The notes under the pieces: model-generated
The model's database searches: none
What the model was told of the DNA's origin: nothing
What the model saw: only the letters and a program-made list of their open reading frames with translations
Program-made: the position numbers and the translations under genes
Part shown: positions 16,213-25,053 of the stretch, one piece after another
How the letters are laid out: each line of letters starts with the position of its first letter
Position numbering within the stretch: the first letter of the stretch is position 1
Source: SVTX01 sp045660325
GTDB taxonomy: Bacteria > Bacillota > Clostridia > Oscillospirales > CAG-272
NCBI GenBank assembly: GCA_045660325.1
Contig: JAZRDO010000023.1
Span: 1 to 64,000, forward strand
Reading direction: 5' to 3'
Length of the DNA stretch: 64,000 nt

Positions 16213-16689
16213 ATGAAAAGCTGTGCGTTTTGCGGAAAAGAAATACACGATGAAGCAATAGTGTGTATTCATTGCAAGGAACCCGTAACTCCCCAAAAGT
16301 CCATTGAAATCAAAAGAACTAAAATCAAAAAAGTCAAGGATCCTATAAAGAAAAAGGACGTAATTTTTCTTATCCTCGGCATCATATTTCCCCTCGTCGG
16401 GCTCATACTCTATCTTGCTTTCAACAAGGAAAACGCATCTCGTAGGAGAGCCGCCAAATTAGGTATGATAATCGGATTTATTATTCTTGGCGTCATAATC
16501 GCTATAATTATATTGCTCGTTATCATAGCCCTTATCATATTATTGATCTTGCTTTTGGCGCAGCTTTTCCTTAGAGCGTTGGCAGAGGGCCTCGCATGGC
16601 TCGTTTACTGGATTCTTTCTGCGGTCGGATTTATATTCATTGAAATATTCTCTGCCATATTCGAGGGCATTTTCGGAGCTCTTGCTTAA
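16213..16689 (+). CDS. Zinc-ribbon membrane protein, array member 4
   Basis: A 158-residue paralogue with ribbon CAFCGKEIHDEAIVCIHC, then a strongly basic linker (KRTKIKKVKDPIKKKD) and long hydrophobic stretches including an Ile/Leu run of about 30 residues and a C-terminal helix. It resembles member 2 in length and general design. Ribosome site GAGGAGG. Confidence 0.8.
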   Translation: MKSCAFCGKEIHDEAIVCIHCKEPVTPQKSIEIKRTKIKKVKDPIKKKDVIFLILGIIFPLVGLILYLAFNKENASRRRAAKLGMIIGFIILGVIIAIIILLVIIALIILLILLLAQLFLRALAEGLAWLVYWILSAVGFIFIEIFSAIFEGIFGALA

Positions 16690-16716
16690 AAATTACAAAT
16701 ATACTCGGAGGTAATT

Positions 16717-17055
16717 ATGAAATACTGTGGAACCTGCGGTCGCAAGCTTAATGATGAGGATAACGTTTGTACTCATTGCGGCGCATTCAATATTTGTGAA
16801 GAAACAAAGCCAAAAAAGGAAAAGGTAGACGGATTCCATTTCGGTCTTGCCGTTCTCGGCTTCTTTATTCCCATGGCGGGACTTCTCTTCTATCTTCTTA
16901 GAAAGGACGAAATGCCTCTTCGCGCAAGATCTGCCGCTTGGGGCGCATTCTTCGGCTCAATACATGCCGTTGTCGTTCCTGTGATTTTTGCTTACGTCTA
17001 CGTCGGACTTTACTTTGCAATTTTCATTGCCGCGGCACTTATGGGCGCGCTGTAA
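16717..17055 (+). CDS. Zinc-ribbon membrane protein, array member 5
   Basis: A 112-residue paralogue with ribbon CGTCGRKLNDEDNVCTHCG, linker KPKKEKV, and two helices around the shared loop (RKDEMPLRARSAAWGAFFG). It is the most divergent member and the last of the set; a hairpin terminator follows within a few bases of the stop codon. Confidence 0.8.
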   Translation: MKYCGTCGRKLNDEDNVCTHCGAFNICEETKPKKEKVDGFHFGLAVLGFFIPMAGLLFYLLRKDEMPLRARSAAWGAFFGSIHAVVVPVIFAYVYVGLYFAIFIAAALMGAL

Positions 17056-17058
17056 TTT

Positions 17059-17084
17059 ATATGTCAATTATTTGACATATTTTT
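17059..17084 (+). terminator. Terminator of the zinc-ribbon array
   Basis: Nine-bp AT-rich perfect stem (ATATGTCAA with its complement, loop TTAT) followed by TTTT, four bases after the stop codon. Confidence 0.65.
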
Positions 17085-17094
17085 ACGAAAAGTA

Positions 17095-17123
17095 TTGACA
17101 AATTATATAAAGAATGATAAACT
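17095..17123 (+). promoter_or_regulatory. Promoter of the aromatic amino acid operon
   Basis: TTGACA, 17 bp, TAAACT. It is followed by the leader peptide gene and the attenuator, leaving a leader transcript of about 220 nt before aroF. Confidence 0.75.
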
Positions 17124-17155
17124 GTATATAATTAATAAAGAAAGCGAGAATCGTC

Positions 17156-17209
17156 ATGGCTAACATTACTTTCGCAACAGTATATTATTACTTTTACTTT
17201 TATTGCTGA
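17156..17209 (+). CDS. Tyr/Phe-rich leader peptide of the aro operon (attenuator)
   Basis: A 17-codon frame reads MANITFATVYYYFYFYC and stops at TGA. Residues 10-16 are seven consecutive aromatic codons (five Tyr and two Phe), with another Phe at position 6. This is the hallmark of ribosome-mediated attenuation, as in pheL or trpL: a ribosome stalling for charged Tyr- or Phe-tRNA would let an antiterminator form. It lies between the operon promoter and a strong terminator, and directly precedes genes for Phe and Tyr synthesis. The ribosome site is weak (AAAGCGAG). Function is inferred; composition and position are directly visible. Confidence 0.85.
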   Translation: MANITFATVYYYFYFYC

Positions 17210-17283
17210 GCGTAATTGAGTAAAGGTGATTTTTGATGCGAAAAAAGAATTCTGATTCTTTTGTGCCATACATTTTCTAAGAT

Positions 17284-17327
17284 AGGCACTCCACAGAAAA
17301 AATCCCTGTGGAGTGCTATTTTTATTA
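17284..17327 (+). terminator. Attenuator terminator before aroF
   Basis: Perfect 11-bp stem GCACTCCACAG with its complement (17286-17296 with 17306-17316), nine-base loop, then TATTTTTATTA. A GTGCC upstream (near 17262) can pair with GGCAC in the 5' arm and is a candidate antiterminator contact. An AAAAGAAT/ATTCTTTT stem also lies between the leader and the terminator. Confidence 0.85.
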
Positions 17328-17348
17328 CCGTGAAAAGAGGACAGAAAA

Positions 17349-18350
17349 ATGATTGCTATTATAAGACAGGGTACAAGCAAGGAACAAATAGATAAGCTTA
17401 CCGCGTGGATCGAGTCGCAGGGGCTCTCCGTGCATCTCTCCGCGGGCGAATATACTACTATCGTAGGACTTGTCGGCGACACGTCAAAGATCGACGAGGA
17501 TCTTCTGCGCAGCCTTGATATCGTAGAGGCGGTAAGAAGAATTTCCGAGCCCTTCAAAAGCGCAAACAGAAAGTTCCACCCCGAAAATACAGTTGTAAAC
17601 GTAGGAGACACAAGCGTCGGAGGCGACATCTTCTCGGTTATGGCAGGCCCCTGCTCCGTTGAATCCTGCGAGCAGGTAGTGGAAATTGCAAAGGCGGTCA
17701 AGGCGGCGGGCGCGACAATGCTCCGCGGCGGCGCATTCAAGCCGAGAACGTCCCCCTACGATTTCCAAGGTCTTGAAGGCACGGGCATCGAGTATCTTCT
17801 CGAGGCAAAAAAGGTTACGGGCCTTCCCATAGTTACTGAAATTATGAGCGCGCATCATCTTCCTCTCTTTGAGGACGTTGACGTAATTCAGGTCGGCGCT
17901 CGCAATATGCAGAACTTCGAGCTTTTAAAGGAGCTTGGCAGAACGAATAAGCCCATTCTCTTGAAGCGCGGTCTTTCCGCAACCATCAAGGAGTGGCTCA
18001 TGTCCGCAGAATACATAATGGCGGGCGGCAACGAAAATATTATTCTCTGTGAGCGCGGAATACGTTCCTACGACTCACAGTACACAAGAAACGTGCTTGA
18101 TCTCTCCTGTGTTCCCGTTCTCAAGGAGCTTACACATCTTCCCGTAATCGTCGATCCCAGCCACGCGACAGGCTCACAGAAGCTCGTTAAGCCCATGGCT
18201 ATGGCGGCTGTAGCGGCAGGCGCGCACGGTCTTATGATCGAGGTTCACAACAACCCCAAGAAAGCGCTCTGCGACGGCGCGCAGTCCCTCACTCCCGATC
18301 AGTTCTGCGACGTTATGGCGTCTGTCAGAAAGATCAGGGAATGTATGTAA
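17349..18350 (+). CDS. aroF: 3-deoxy-7-phosphoheptulonate (DAHP) synthase
   Basis: A 333-residue DAHP synthase, which joins phosphoenolpyruvate and erythrose 4-phosphate in the first shikimate-pathway step. The N-terminal 70 residues form the ferredoxin-like regulatory domain of the type I-beta class (IAIIRQGTSKEQIDKLTAWI); the barrel starts at about 90 with MAGPCSVES, then LRGGAFKPRTSPYDFQGLG-like and KRGLSATIKEWL motifs and the metal-ligand segments DPSHATG and EVHNNP. First structural gene of the operon, directly behind the Tyr/Phe leader, so supply of the whole pathway is likely tied to Tyr and Phe. Confidence 0.95.
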   Translation: MIAIIRQGTSKEQIDKLTAWIESQGLSVHLSAGEYTTIVGLVGDTSKIDEDLLRSLDIVEAVRRISEPFKSANRKFHPENTVVNVGDTSVGGDIFSVMAGPCSVESCEQVVEIAKAVKAAGATMLRGGAFKPRTSPYDFQGLEGTGIEYLLEAKKVTGLPIVTEIMSAHHLPLFEDVDVIQVGARNMQNFELLKELGRTNKPILLKRGLSATIKEWLMSAEYIMAGGNENIILCERGIRSYDSQYTRNVLDLSCVPVLKELTHLPVIVDPSHATGSQKLVKPMAMAAVAAGAHGLMIEVHNNPKKALCDGAQSLTPDQFCDVMASVRKIRECM

Positions 18351-18376
18351 AATCCCTAATAAGAGGTTAAAATAAA

Positions 18377-19225
18377 ATGAAAATCGGTATCGTCGGCTTA
18401 GGACTTATCGGCGGCTCGCTCGCGCGGGCTTACAGAGTCTATGCCGTGGAAAATTCCCAAAGCATTCAAATATTTGCAGAGAACAGAAGCAAATCCATTC
18501 TCGACTTCGCGATCATGTCGGGTGTGGTTGACGCGCCCCTTGACGAGCGCACGATCCCCGAATGCGACATCATCTTTATCGGTCTCTACCCCGAGGCGAC
18601 AATTGAATATATGGAAAAGAACGCCACACTCTTCTCAAAGGATACTATCGTTATGGACCTTTGCGGTACGAAGGCAAAGGTTTGCGAGCGCGGCTTCGCC
18701 CTTGCCAAGGAATACGGCTTTACGTTCGTAGGCGGTCACCCTATGGCGGGAACACAGTTCTCGGGATATAAGAATTCAAAGGCGGATATGTTCCGCGGCG
18801 CTCCTATGGTAATCGTTCCCCCGAGCTTTAACGATATCGAGCTTATCTCCCGCGTAAAAGAGCTTCTCCTCCCCGCAGGCTTTGGCAGATTCTCCTACGT
18901 TGACGCCGAGCGACACGACAAGCTTATTGCCTTTACCTCCCAGCTTGCGCACGTTGTTTCAAACGCGTACGTAAAGAGCCCCACCGCCCGCGAGCACAAG
19001 GGCTTTTCGGCAGGAAGCTACCGCGATATGACCCGCGTTGCCTGGCTCAACGAGCAAATGTGGACCGAGCTTTTCTTTGAAAACGCCGAGCCCCTCAAAT
19101 TTGAAATTGACACTATTATAAACTCACTTACCGAATATCGCGACGCGCTTGAATCGGGCGACCGAGAAAAAATGCTTACCCTTTTGCGCGACGGACGAAT
19201 CGCAAAGGAACAAATTGATTCTTGA
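18377..19225 (+). CDS. tyrA: Prephenate dehydrogenase
   Basis: A 282-residue TyrA-type dehydrogenase that converts prephenate to 4-hydroxyphenylpyruvate with NAD(P)+, the tyrosine branch. The dinucleotide fold begins at once (IGIVGLGLIGGSLARAYR) and the substrate segment GGHPMAGTQFSGYKNS holds the catalytic His; AFTSQLAHVVSNAY is the conserved helix of the dimer domain. There is no C-terminal ACT domain, so allosteric control by Tyr may be weaker and transcript attenuation more important. Twenty-six bases follow aroF. Confidence 0.92.
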   Translation: MKIGIVGLGLIGGSLARAYRVYAVENSQSIQIFAENRSKSILDFAIMSGVVDAPLDERTIPECDIIFIGLYPEATIEYMEKNATLFSKDTIVMDLCGTKAKVCERGFALAKEYGFTFVGGHPMAGTQFSGYKNSKADMFRGAPMVIVPPSFNDIELISRVKELLLPAGFGRFSYVDAERHDKLIAFTSQLAHVVSNAYVKSPTAREHKGFSAGSYRDMTRVAWLNEQMWTELFFENAEPLKFEIDTIINSLTEYRDALESGDREKMLTLLRDGRIAKEQIDS

Positions 19226-19238
19226 AGAGGAAAGATAA

Positions 19239-20387
19239 ATGGAGCTTAATTTATCAGAAATTCGTGAAGAAATAAATGAAATAGACCGCGAGATCGTCGA
19301 GCTTTTCAAAAGAAGAATGGCTTGCGCCTCAAGTGTTGCTCAGTATAAGGCAGAGCACGGTCTCCCCGTGCTTGACTCCGAGCGCGAGCGCGCCCTCTTG
19401 ACTAAGATATGCAACCTCGCAGGCGAGGAGCTCGACACGTACGCGCTCACTCTCTACAACACGATGCTCGACGTATCAAAGGCATATCAGCACAAGATAC
19501 TTTCCGAGGATTCCGTAATTTACAAGCAGATCACGGACTCGCTTGCATCCACAAAAAAGGAATTCCCCGCCCGCGCCCGCGTGGCGTGTCAGGGAGTTGA
19601 AGGCGCATACTCGCAGATTGCCGCGACAAAGCTCTTTTCCCTGCCTAGCATCAGCTTTTATAAGACGTTTGAGAATGTTTTCGAGGCGATCGAGCGCGGA
19701 GAATGCGACTACGGTGTTCTCCCTATTGAAAACAGCACGGCGGGATCCGTAAAGCGCGTTTACGAGCTTATGCTCTCGCACAGCTTCAATATCGTGCGCT
19801 CGGTTCGTATCAAGATCGACCACAATCTTCTTGTAAATCAAGGCGTTTCCCTCGACGAGATAACCGAAATCATCTCTCACGAGCAGGCTATAAGTCAGTG
19901 CGCGTCATTCTTATCAAAGCATCCAAATATCAAGGTTACAGTTTGTCAGAATACCGCTATGGCGGCAAAAGCAGTTAAGGAAAGCGGCAGACGCGACATA
20001 GCGGCAATATCCTCACGCGCTTGCGGTGAGCTTTATTCCCTTTCCAATATAGCTCCCTCGATTCAGGATTCGGGAAATAATCACACAAGATTTATATGCA
20101 TCGGGAAGAAGCCCGAAATATACCCCGGCGCGGATAAGATAACCCTTATGCTCGTTACTAAAAACCGCCCGGGTGAGCTCTATCGCGCGCTCTCCTGCTT
20201 CAATGCGCTCGGAATCGATATGACAAAGCTTGAATCCTGCCCTATCCCCGACCGCGATTTTGAATTTATGTTCTACTTTGACTTTACAGTTTCGGTATAT
20301 TCCGAAAAGCTTAGCGATCTTCTCTGTGAGCTTGAGGCTCGCGGCGAGGACTTCAAGCTTCTCGGCGCGTACAACGAAATCATCTGA
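19239..20387 (+). CDS. pheA: Bifunctional chorismate mutase/prephenate dehydratase
   Basis: A 382-residue P-protein of the phenylalanine branch. Residues about 5-90 are an AroQ-class chorismate mutase (IREEINEIDREIVELFKRRM), 113-290 the prephenate dehydratase with the catalytic TRF at 283-285, and 301-380 an ACT domain. The two Phe-binding motifs of the ACT domain are altered: PGEL (311-314) where PGAL is usual and LESCP (331-335) where LESRP is usual, so feedback by Phe may be changed. Located 13 bases after tyrA with a GAGGAAAG ribosome site. Confidence 0.95.
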   Translation: MELNLSEIREEINEIDREIVELFKRRMACASSVAQYKAEHGLPVLDSERERALLTKICNLAGEELDTYALTLYNTMLDVSKAYQHKILSEDSVIYKQITDSLASTKKEFPARARVACQGVEGAYSQIAATKLFSLPSISFYKTFENVFEAIERGECDYGVLPIENSTAGSVKRVYELMLSHSFNIVRSVRIKIDHNLLVNQGVSLDEITEIISHEQAISQCASFLSKHPNIKVTVCQNTAMAAKAVKESGRRDIAAISSRACGELYSLSNIAPSIQDSGNNHTRFICIGKKPEIYPGADKITLMLVTKNRPGELYRALSCFNALGIDMTKLESCPIPDRDFEFMFYFDFTVSVYSEKLSDLLCELEARGEDFKLLGAYNEII

Positions 20388-20402
20388 TAAAAGGAGGAAG
20401 CT

Positions 20403-21653
20403 ATGTTAAAGACAAATAATCAAAAATGTGTTCTCATAGGCGAGAAGCTTTCGCATAGCTTTTCCCCTATCATCCACTCATATCTTGCGGATTACCCTTA
20501 CACCTTAGCGGAGGTCTCCCGCGAAAATCTTGAATCCTTTGTAAAATCGGACAAATTCACCTCGGCAAACGTTACCATTCCCTACAAGGTTGAAATTATG
20601 AAATACCTTGACGAGATATCCGACGAAGCGAGAGAGATCGGATGTGTAAACACCGTAACTCACACAAAGGACGGCAAACTGCGCGGAGACAACACCGATT
20701 TTTACGGTCTTTCCTATCTTATAAAATCCAGCGGAATTGACATTTCGGGCAAAAAGGTATTGATCCTCGGTAGCGGTGGCTCTTTCCTTACCGCAAGCGC
20801 GGTAGCAAGAAGCCTTGATGCAAAAGAAATAATTTGCATCTCCCGCAATGGCGAGGTGAATTACGAAAACGTATATAATATCCATCCCGACGCGGATATT
20901 ATTATCAACACGAGCCCCGTCGGAATGTACCCAAACAATCTTGAATGTAAAATAGACCTTGCAAAATTTGACTCGGTCAAGGGCGTTTTCGATATCGTAT
21001 TCAATCCGTCCAAAACAAAGCTTCTCCTTGATGCGGAAAAGCTATTGATCCCCGCCTTCGGCGGCCTTCCAATGCTCGTAGCACAGGCAAAGCGTGCCTC
21101 GGAGATCTTCACGGGCGAGAAGATAGATGATAGCGAGATCGACAGAATCACGAAAATACTTGAAGAAACAACTCTTAATATAATCCTTGTCGGTATGCCC
21201 GGCTGCGGCAAAAGCACAATAGCCGCTTCCCTCGCCGAAAAGCTCGGTCGCGAAATAATCGACACCGATAAGGAGATCGAACAAAACGCAAAAATGCCCA
21301 TTCCCGAAATATTCTCCACCTTCGGCGAAGGTGTGTTCCGCTCGCTTGAGCATAACGAGGTCAAAAACGCGGGAAAATCAAGCGGAAAGATCATCTCCAC
21401 GGGCGGCGGCGTGGTAACCATACCCGACAATTACGAGCCGCTTCATCAAAACGGAATAATTATTTTTATCAAGCGCGATATAAACAGTCTTTCGCGCGAC
21501 GGAAGACCGCTTTCAATGGGTGCGGATCTCTCAAAAATGTATGCGACAAGACTCCCCATGTACGAGCGCTTTGCGGATTTTACCGTTGAAAACGACAGCG
21601 ATATTGACTCCTGCGCCGACAAAATCATAGCTTTAATCAGAGGACGAAAATGA
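20403..21653 (+). CDS. aroE/aroK: Fused shikimate dehydrogenase-shikimate kinase
   Basis: A 416-residue fusion of two pathway enzymes that act in succession. Residues 1-250 are AroE: shikimate site SHSFSP (17-22), catalytic Lys62 in NVTIPYK, Asp99 in GDNTDF, and the NADP motif LGSGGS (122-127). Residues 258-416 are AroK: P-loop GMPGCGKST (264-272), DTDKEIE (287-293) and TGGG (333-336) with RDGRPL near 365. Both halves keep their catalytic residues, so 3-dehydroshikimate could be taken to shikimate 3-phosphate by one protein. The gene overlaps aroB by four bases (ATGA). Confidence 0.93.
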   Translation: MLKTNNQKCVLIGEKLSHSFSPIIHSYLADYPYTLAEVSRENLESFVKSDKFTSANVTIPYKVEIMKYLDEISDEAREIGCVNTVTHTKDGKLRGDNTDFYGLSYLIKSSGIDISGKKVLILGSGGSFLTASAVARSLDAKEIICISRNGEVNYENVYNIHPDADIIINTSPVGMYPNNLECKIDLAKFDSVKGVFDIVFNPSKTKLLLDAEKLLIPAFGGLPMLVAQAKRASEIFTGEKIDDSEIDRITKILEETTLNIILVGMPGCGKSTIAASLAEKLGREIIDTDKEIEQNAKMPIPEIFSTFGEGVFRSLEHNEVKNAGKSSGKIISTGGGVVTIPDNYEPLHQNGIIIFIKRDINSLSRDGRPLSMGADLSKMYATRLPMYERFADFTVENDSDIDSCADKIIALIRGRK

Positions 21654-22699
21654 AAATTGTAAACGTAAACGCGTCAAGAAATTACAATATTCTCATTGAA
21701 AACAATTTAATAGACAGCTGCGGAAAATATATTCGCGAGATAACGAAGGCAAAAAATGCGGTAATCATCACCGACGATACCGTTTTTTCGCTCTACTGTG
21801 AGAAGGTGGAAAAATCCTTACAAGATAACGACTTTGAGGTTTTGAAGTACGTCATCCCGCACGGAGAGGACTCAAAGAGCGCGGAGAATTTTATAAAGAT
21901 CCTCAACTTTTTAGCGGATAACAAGATCTCCCGCGCGGATATTATCGTAGCACTCGGCGGTGGCGTTGTCGGAGACCTTGCGGGCTTCGTTGCATCAAGC
22001 TTTTTGCGCGGAATTGAATTTGTGCAGATACCCACAACGCTTCTTTCAATGGTCGACTCCTCAGTCGGCGGAAAGACCGCAATCAATCTCGACGCGGGCA
22101 AAAACCTTGCGGGCGCGTTCTATCAGCCCTCGCTCGTTCTTTGCGATCCCAAAACGCTTGACACTCTCCCGAAGGAAATATTCTCGGACGGATGCGCCGA
22201 GGTAATTAAGTACGGTATTATCAACGATCGCCCGCTTTTCGATAAGCTCAAGGGCGGTATTGATTCAAATATTGACAGCATAATTGAAAACTGTGTAAAA
22301 AACAAGCGCGATATAGTCAACATCGACGAGCGCGACACAGGTGTGCGCCAGCTCTTAAACCTCGGTCATACTATCGCGCACACCATAGAGCAAAATTCGG
22401 GCTTCTCTGTATCCCACGGCTCTGCGGTCTCAATCGGAATTTTATACGTTTCAAAGATCTCCAATAAAATGGGATATCTTACGGACGGCGAGCTTGCTGA
22501 AATAAAGAGCATTTTAGAGCTTTATTCTCTTCCGACCGCTTGCCCCTATACTCCCGACGAGATCCTAAGTGTTGCCGTGTCCGACAAGAAGGTCGGCTCG
22601 GGCTCAATTAATCTCGTTGTTCCCTACTCCATTGGCGACACAAGACTTATGAGGGTCGAGCTTTCGTCTCTTGGGGAAATTCTTGAGATGGGAGTGTAA
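21650..22699 (+). CDS. aroB: 3-dehydroquinate synthase
   Basis: A 349-residue AroB, normal length, which cyclises DAHP to 3-dehydroquinate using NAD and a divalent metal. Recognisable blocks are ALGGGVVGDLAGFVASSFLRGI with the NAD loop, IPTTLLSMVDSSVGGKTAIN, the metal ligand segment near DGCAEVIKYG, and LNLGHTIAHTIE with its His ligand. Translation is probably coupled to aroE/aroK by the ATGA overlap. It is a complete gene in the middle of the operon. Confidence 0.95.
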   Translation: MKIVNVNASRNYNILIENNLIDSCGKYIREITKAKNAVIITDDTVFSLYCEKVEKSLQDNDFEVLKYVIPHGEDSKSAENFIKILNFLADNKISRADIIVALGGGVVGDLAGFVASSFLRGIEFVQIPTTLLSMVDSSVGGKTAINLDAGKNLAGAFYQPSLVLCDPKTLDTLPKEIFSDGCAEVIKYGIINDRPLFDKLKGGIDSNIDSIIENCVKNKRDIVNIDERDTGVRQLLNLGHTIAHTIEQNSGFSVSHGSAVSIGILYVSKISNKMGYLTDGELAEIKSILELYSLPTACPYTPDEILSVAVSDKKVGSGSINLVVPYSIGDTRLMRVELSSLGEILEMGV

Positions 22700-22701
22700 A
22701 A

Positions 22702-23961
22702 ATGGATATTACTCTTAACTGTCCGAGACTTTCGGGTGAGATACGCGCTATCTCCTCAAAGAGCGAGGCGCACAGACAGCTCATCTGCGCCGCCCTCTCG
22801 GACAAGCCTACAAAAATAATTTGCTCCGACACAAGCAACGATATTGACGCGACGGTCTTATCTCTCAATGCTCTCGGCGCAAGCATAAAAAGAGTTCATG
22901 ACGGCTTTACCGTTGAGCCTATAACCGTCCCTGTTTCTCCCGCGCGTCTCGACTGCGGAGAATCGGGCTCGACTCTGCGCTTTCTCATTCCCATAATCGC
23001 GGCTCTTGGCGTTGAAGCCGAAATCACTATGCACGGAAGACTCCCAAGTCGCCCTCTCTCTCCCCTTTACGAGCTTCTCATAAACGAAGGCATCAAGATG
23101 TCGGCGCAGGGGGAAAATCCCTTTACTGTAAAGGGAAAGCTTAACGCGGGAAATTATCGCATCGCGGCGAACGTCTCCTCGCAATTTATCAGCGGACTCC
23201 TCTTCGCGCTCTCACTTGCCGAGGGAGATTCCACGCTTACGCTTGAAGGCAAAATCGAGTCCGAAAAATATATTGATATGACTCTTGACGCCATCCGTCT
23301 TTTCGGCGGCGACATAGATTATGCGGACAGTAAATTCACCGTAAGATCAAAGGGGAAATTCACTTCCCCCGAGCTTGTAACCGTCGGCGGAGACTGGTCA
23401 AACGCGGCATTCTTTCTCTCGGCGGGAGCTTTGAGTGATTCCCCCGTAACCGTTACGGGCCTTGATATGAATTCCTCGCAGGGAGATAAAGCAATTCTCG
23501 ACGCGTTATCTGGGATGGGTGCAAATATAAGCATCTGCGGCAACGCAGTAACGGTTTCAAAGAACAAACTGCGCGGAATCGAGCTTGACGCCTCGCAGAT
23601 TCCCGATCTCGTGCCCATTATCGCGACAGTAGCCTCAGTTGCGGACGGCAAGACAGTAATCTACAACGCGGCGCGACTCAAAATAAAGGAAAGCGACAGA
23701 ATTCTCTCGACCTGCAATATGATATCCGCTATCGGCGGAAACATTGTTCCCACAGCCGACGGAATGATAATTTACGGTGTCGGCAGGCTTTCGGGTGGTG
23801 AGGTCAACTCCGCCCAAGACCACAGAATCGCTATGAGCGCCGCTATTGCATCCACGGTAAGTAATGATCCCGTAACTATTCGCGGATTTGAAGCTATAAA
23901 TAAATCCTACCCAAATTTCAAGTGTGATTTTGACAAATTAACCCTAAACGGAGAAAATTAA
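22702..23961 (+). CDS. aroA: 3-phosphoshikimate 1-carboxyvinyltransferase (EPSP synthase)
   Basis: A 419-residue EPSP synthase that transfers the enolpyruvyl group from phosphoenolpyruvate to shikimate 3-phosphate. The N-terminal substrate motif appears as SSKSEAHRQLICAALS, the phosphoenolpyruvate loop as CGESGSTLRF in place of the enterobacterial GNAGTAMR, and the C-terminal KESDR and DHRIAMS motifs hold the catalytic residues. The Gly corresponding to E. coli Gly96 is kept. The sequence belongs to the short, clostridial branch of the family. It starts two bases after aroB. Confidence 0.95.
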   Translation: MDITLNCPRLSGEIRAISSKSEAHRQLICAALSDKPTKIICSDTSNDIDATVLSLNALGASIKRVHDGFTVEPITVPVSPARLDCGESGSTLRFLIPIIAALGVEAEITMHGRLPSRPLSPLYELLINEGIKMSAQGENPFTVKGKLNAGNYRIAANVSSQFISGLLFALSLAEGDSTLTLEGKIESEKYIDMTLDAIRLFGGDIDYADSKFTVRSKGKFTSPELVTVGGDWSNAAFFLSAGALSDSPVTVTGLDMNSSQGDKAILDALSGMGANISICGNAVTVSKNKLRGIELDASQIPDLVPIIATVASVADGKTVIYNAARLKIKESDRILSTCNMISAIGGNIVPTADGMIIYGVGRLSGGEVNSAQDHRIAMSAAIASTVSNDPVTIRGFEAINKSYPNFKCDFDKLTLNGEN

Positions 23962-23963
23962 TT

Positions 23964-25043
23964 ATGTCTACAACCTACGGAAAAAACCTTAAGCTCTCCA
24001 TCTTCGGCGGCTCGCACGACGAGAAGATATTTATGACTCTCGACGGCATCCCCGCAGGACATAGGATCAATAAAGACGAGCTTATGCTCCTTATGTCTCG
24101 CAGAGCGCCGGGACAAAACAAATACTCAACACAGAGAAAAGAGCCCGATATTCCCGTATTTATCTCGGGACTTGACGAAAACAATATTACCACGGGCGAG
24201 AGGATCGAGTGCGAGATACACAACACAAATCAGCATTCATCCGACTACTCCTCACTTGTTGACGTTCCCCGTCCCTCTCACGCCGACTATGCGGCGAGAA
24301 TGAAATACGGCGAGGGCGTTGACCTTCGCGGCGGCGGACATTTCTCGGGCAGACTCACGTCTCTTATGTGTGTAGCGGGCGGAATCTGTATGCAGATACT
24401 GAAAGAACAAGGCGTTTTGATTGCATCACATATATACTCTATCGGCAACGTACAGGACGAGAAATTTGACCCCATCTCCCCCGCCGAGCAGATGTCTTGT
24501 CTTAACGGCAAGGACTTCCCCGTCATCTCCGACGAGGCAGGCGAAAAGATGAAAGCGACAATCGACCAAGCAAGACTTGACGGAGATTCGGTCGGCGGCA
24601 TCGTTGAAGCTGCTATTATCGGACTTGCGGCAGGACACGGCGAGCATATATTCGACGGAATTGAGAGCAGGATCTCCTCGTTCGTATTCTCCATTCCCGC
24701 AGTTAAGGGAGTTGAATTCGGTCTTGGGTTTGGCTCGTCCGCGCTTCGCGGCTCCGAAAACAACGACGAATTCTACACCGACGGAGAAAATGTTTACACA
24801 AAGACAAACAACTGCGGCGGAATTCTCGGCGGTATGTCAAACGGAATGCCCATCATCTTCCGCGCGGCTTTCAAACCCACGCCCTCCATTGCCAAGGAGC
24901 AAAACAGCGTTTCGCTCTCAAAAATGGAGAACGTGAAGCTAAAAATTGGCGGTAGACACGATCCCTGCGTAGTAGCTCGCGCAGTTCCCGTTGTTGAGGC
25001 AGCGGCGGCGCTTGCAATTTACGATATATTACTTGATACGTGA
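23964..25043 (+). CDS. aroC: Chorismate synthase
   Basis: A 359-residue chorismate synthase, which needs reduced FMN to remove phosphate from EPSP. The family blocks are present: IFGGSHDE (in place of the common TFGESHG) with DGIPAGHRI at the N-terminus, RRAPGQNKYSTQRKEPD, HADYAARMKYG with RGGGHFSGRLT, and the C-terminal RHDPCVVARAVPVVEA. Gly-Gly-rich FMN regions (NNCGGILGGMSNG) are intact. It follows aroA by two bases. Confidence 0.95.
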   Translation: MSTTYGKNLKLSIFGGSHDEKIFMTLDGIPAGHRINKDELMLLMSRRAPGQNKYSTQRKEPDIPVFISGLDENNITTGERIECEIHNTNQHSSDYSSLVDVPRPSHADYAARMKYGEGVDLRGGGHFSGRLTSLMCVAGGICMQILKEQGVLIASHIYSIGNVQDEKFDPISPAEQMSCLNGKDFPVISDEAGEKMKATIDQARLDGDSVGGIVEAAIIGLAAGHGEHIFDGIESRISSFVFSIPAVKGVEFGLGFGSSALRGSENNDEFYTDGENVYTKTNNCGGILGGMSNGMPIIFRAAFKPTPSIAKEQNSVSLSKMENVKLKIGGRHDPCVVARAVPVVEAAAALAIYDILLDT

Positions 25044-25053
25044 GGTGAAAGGT

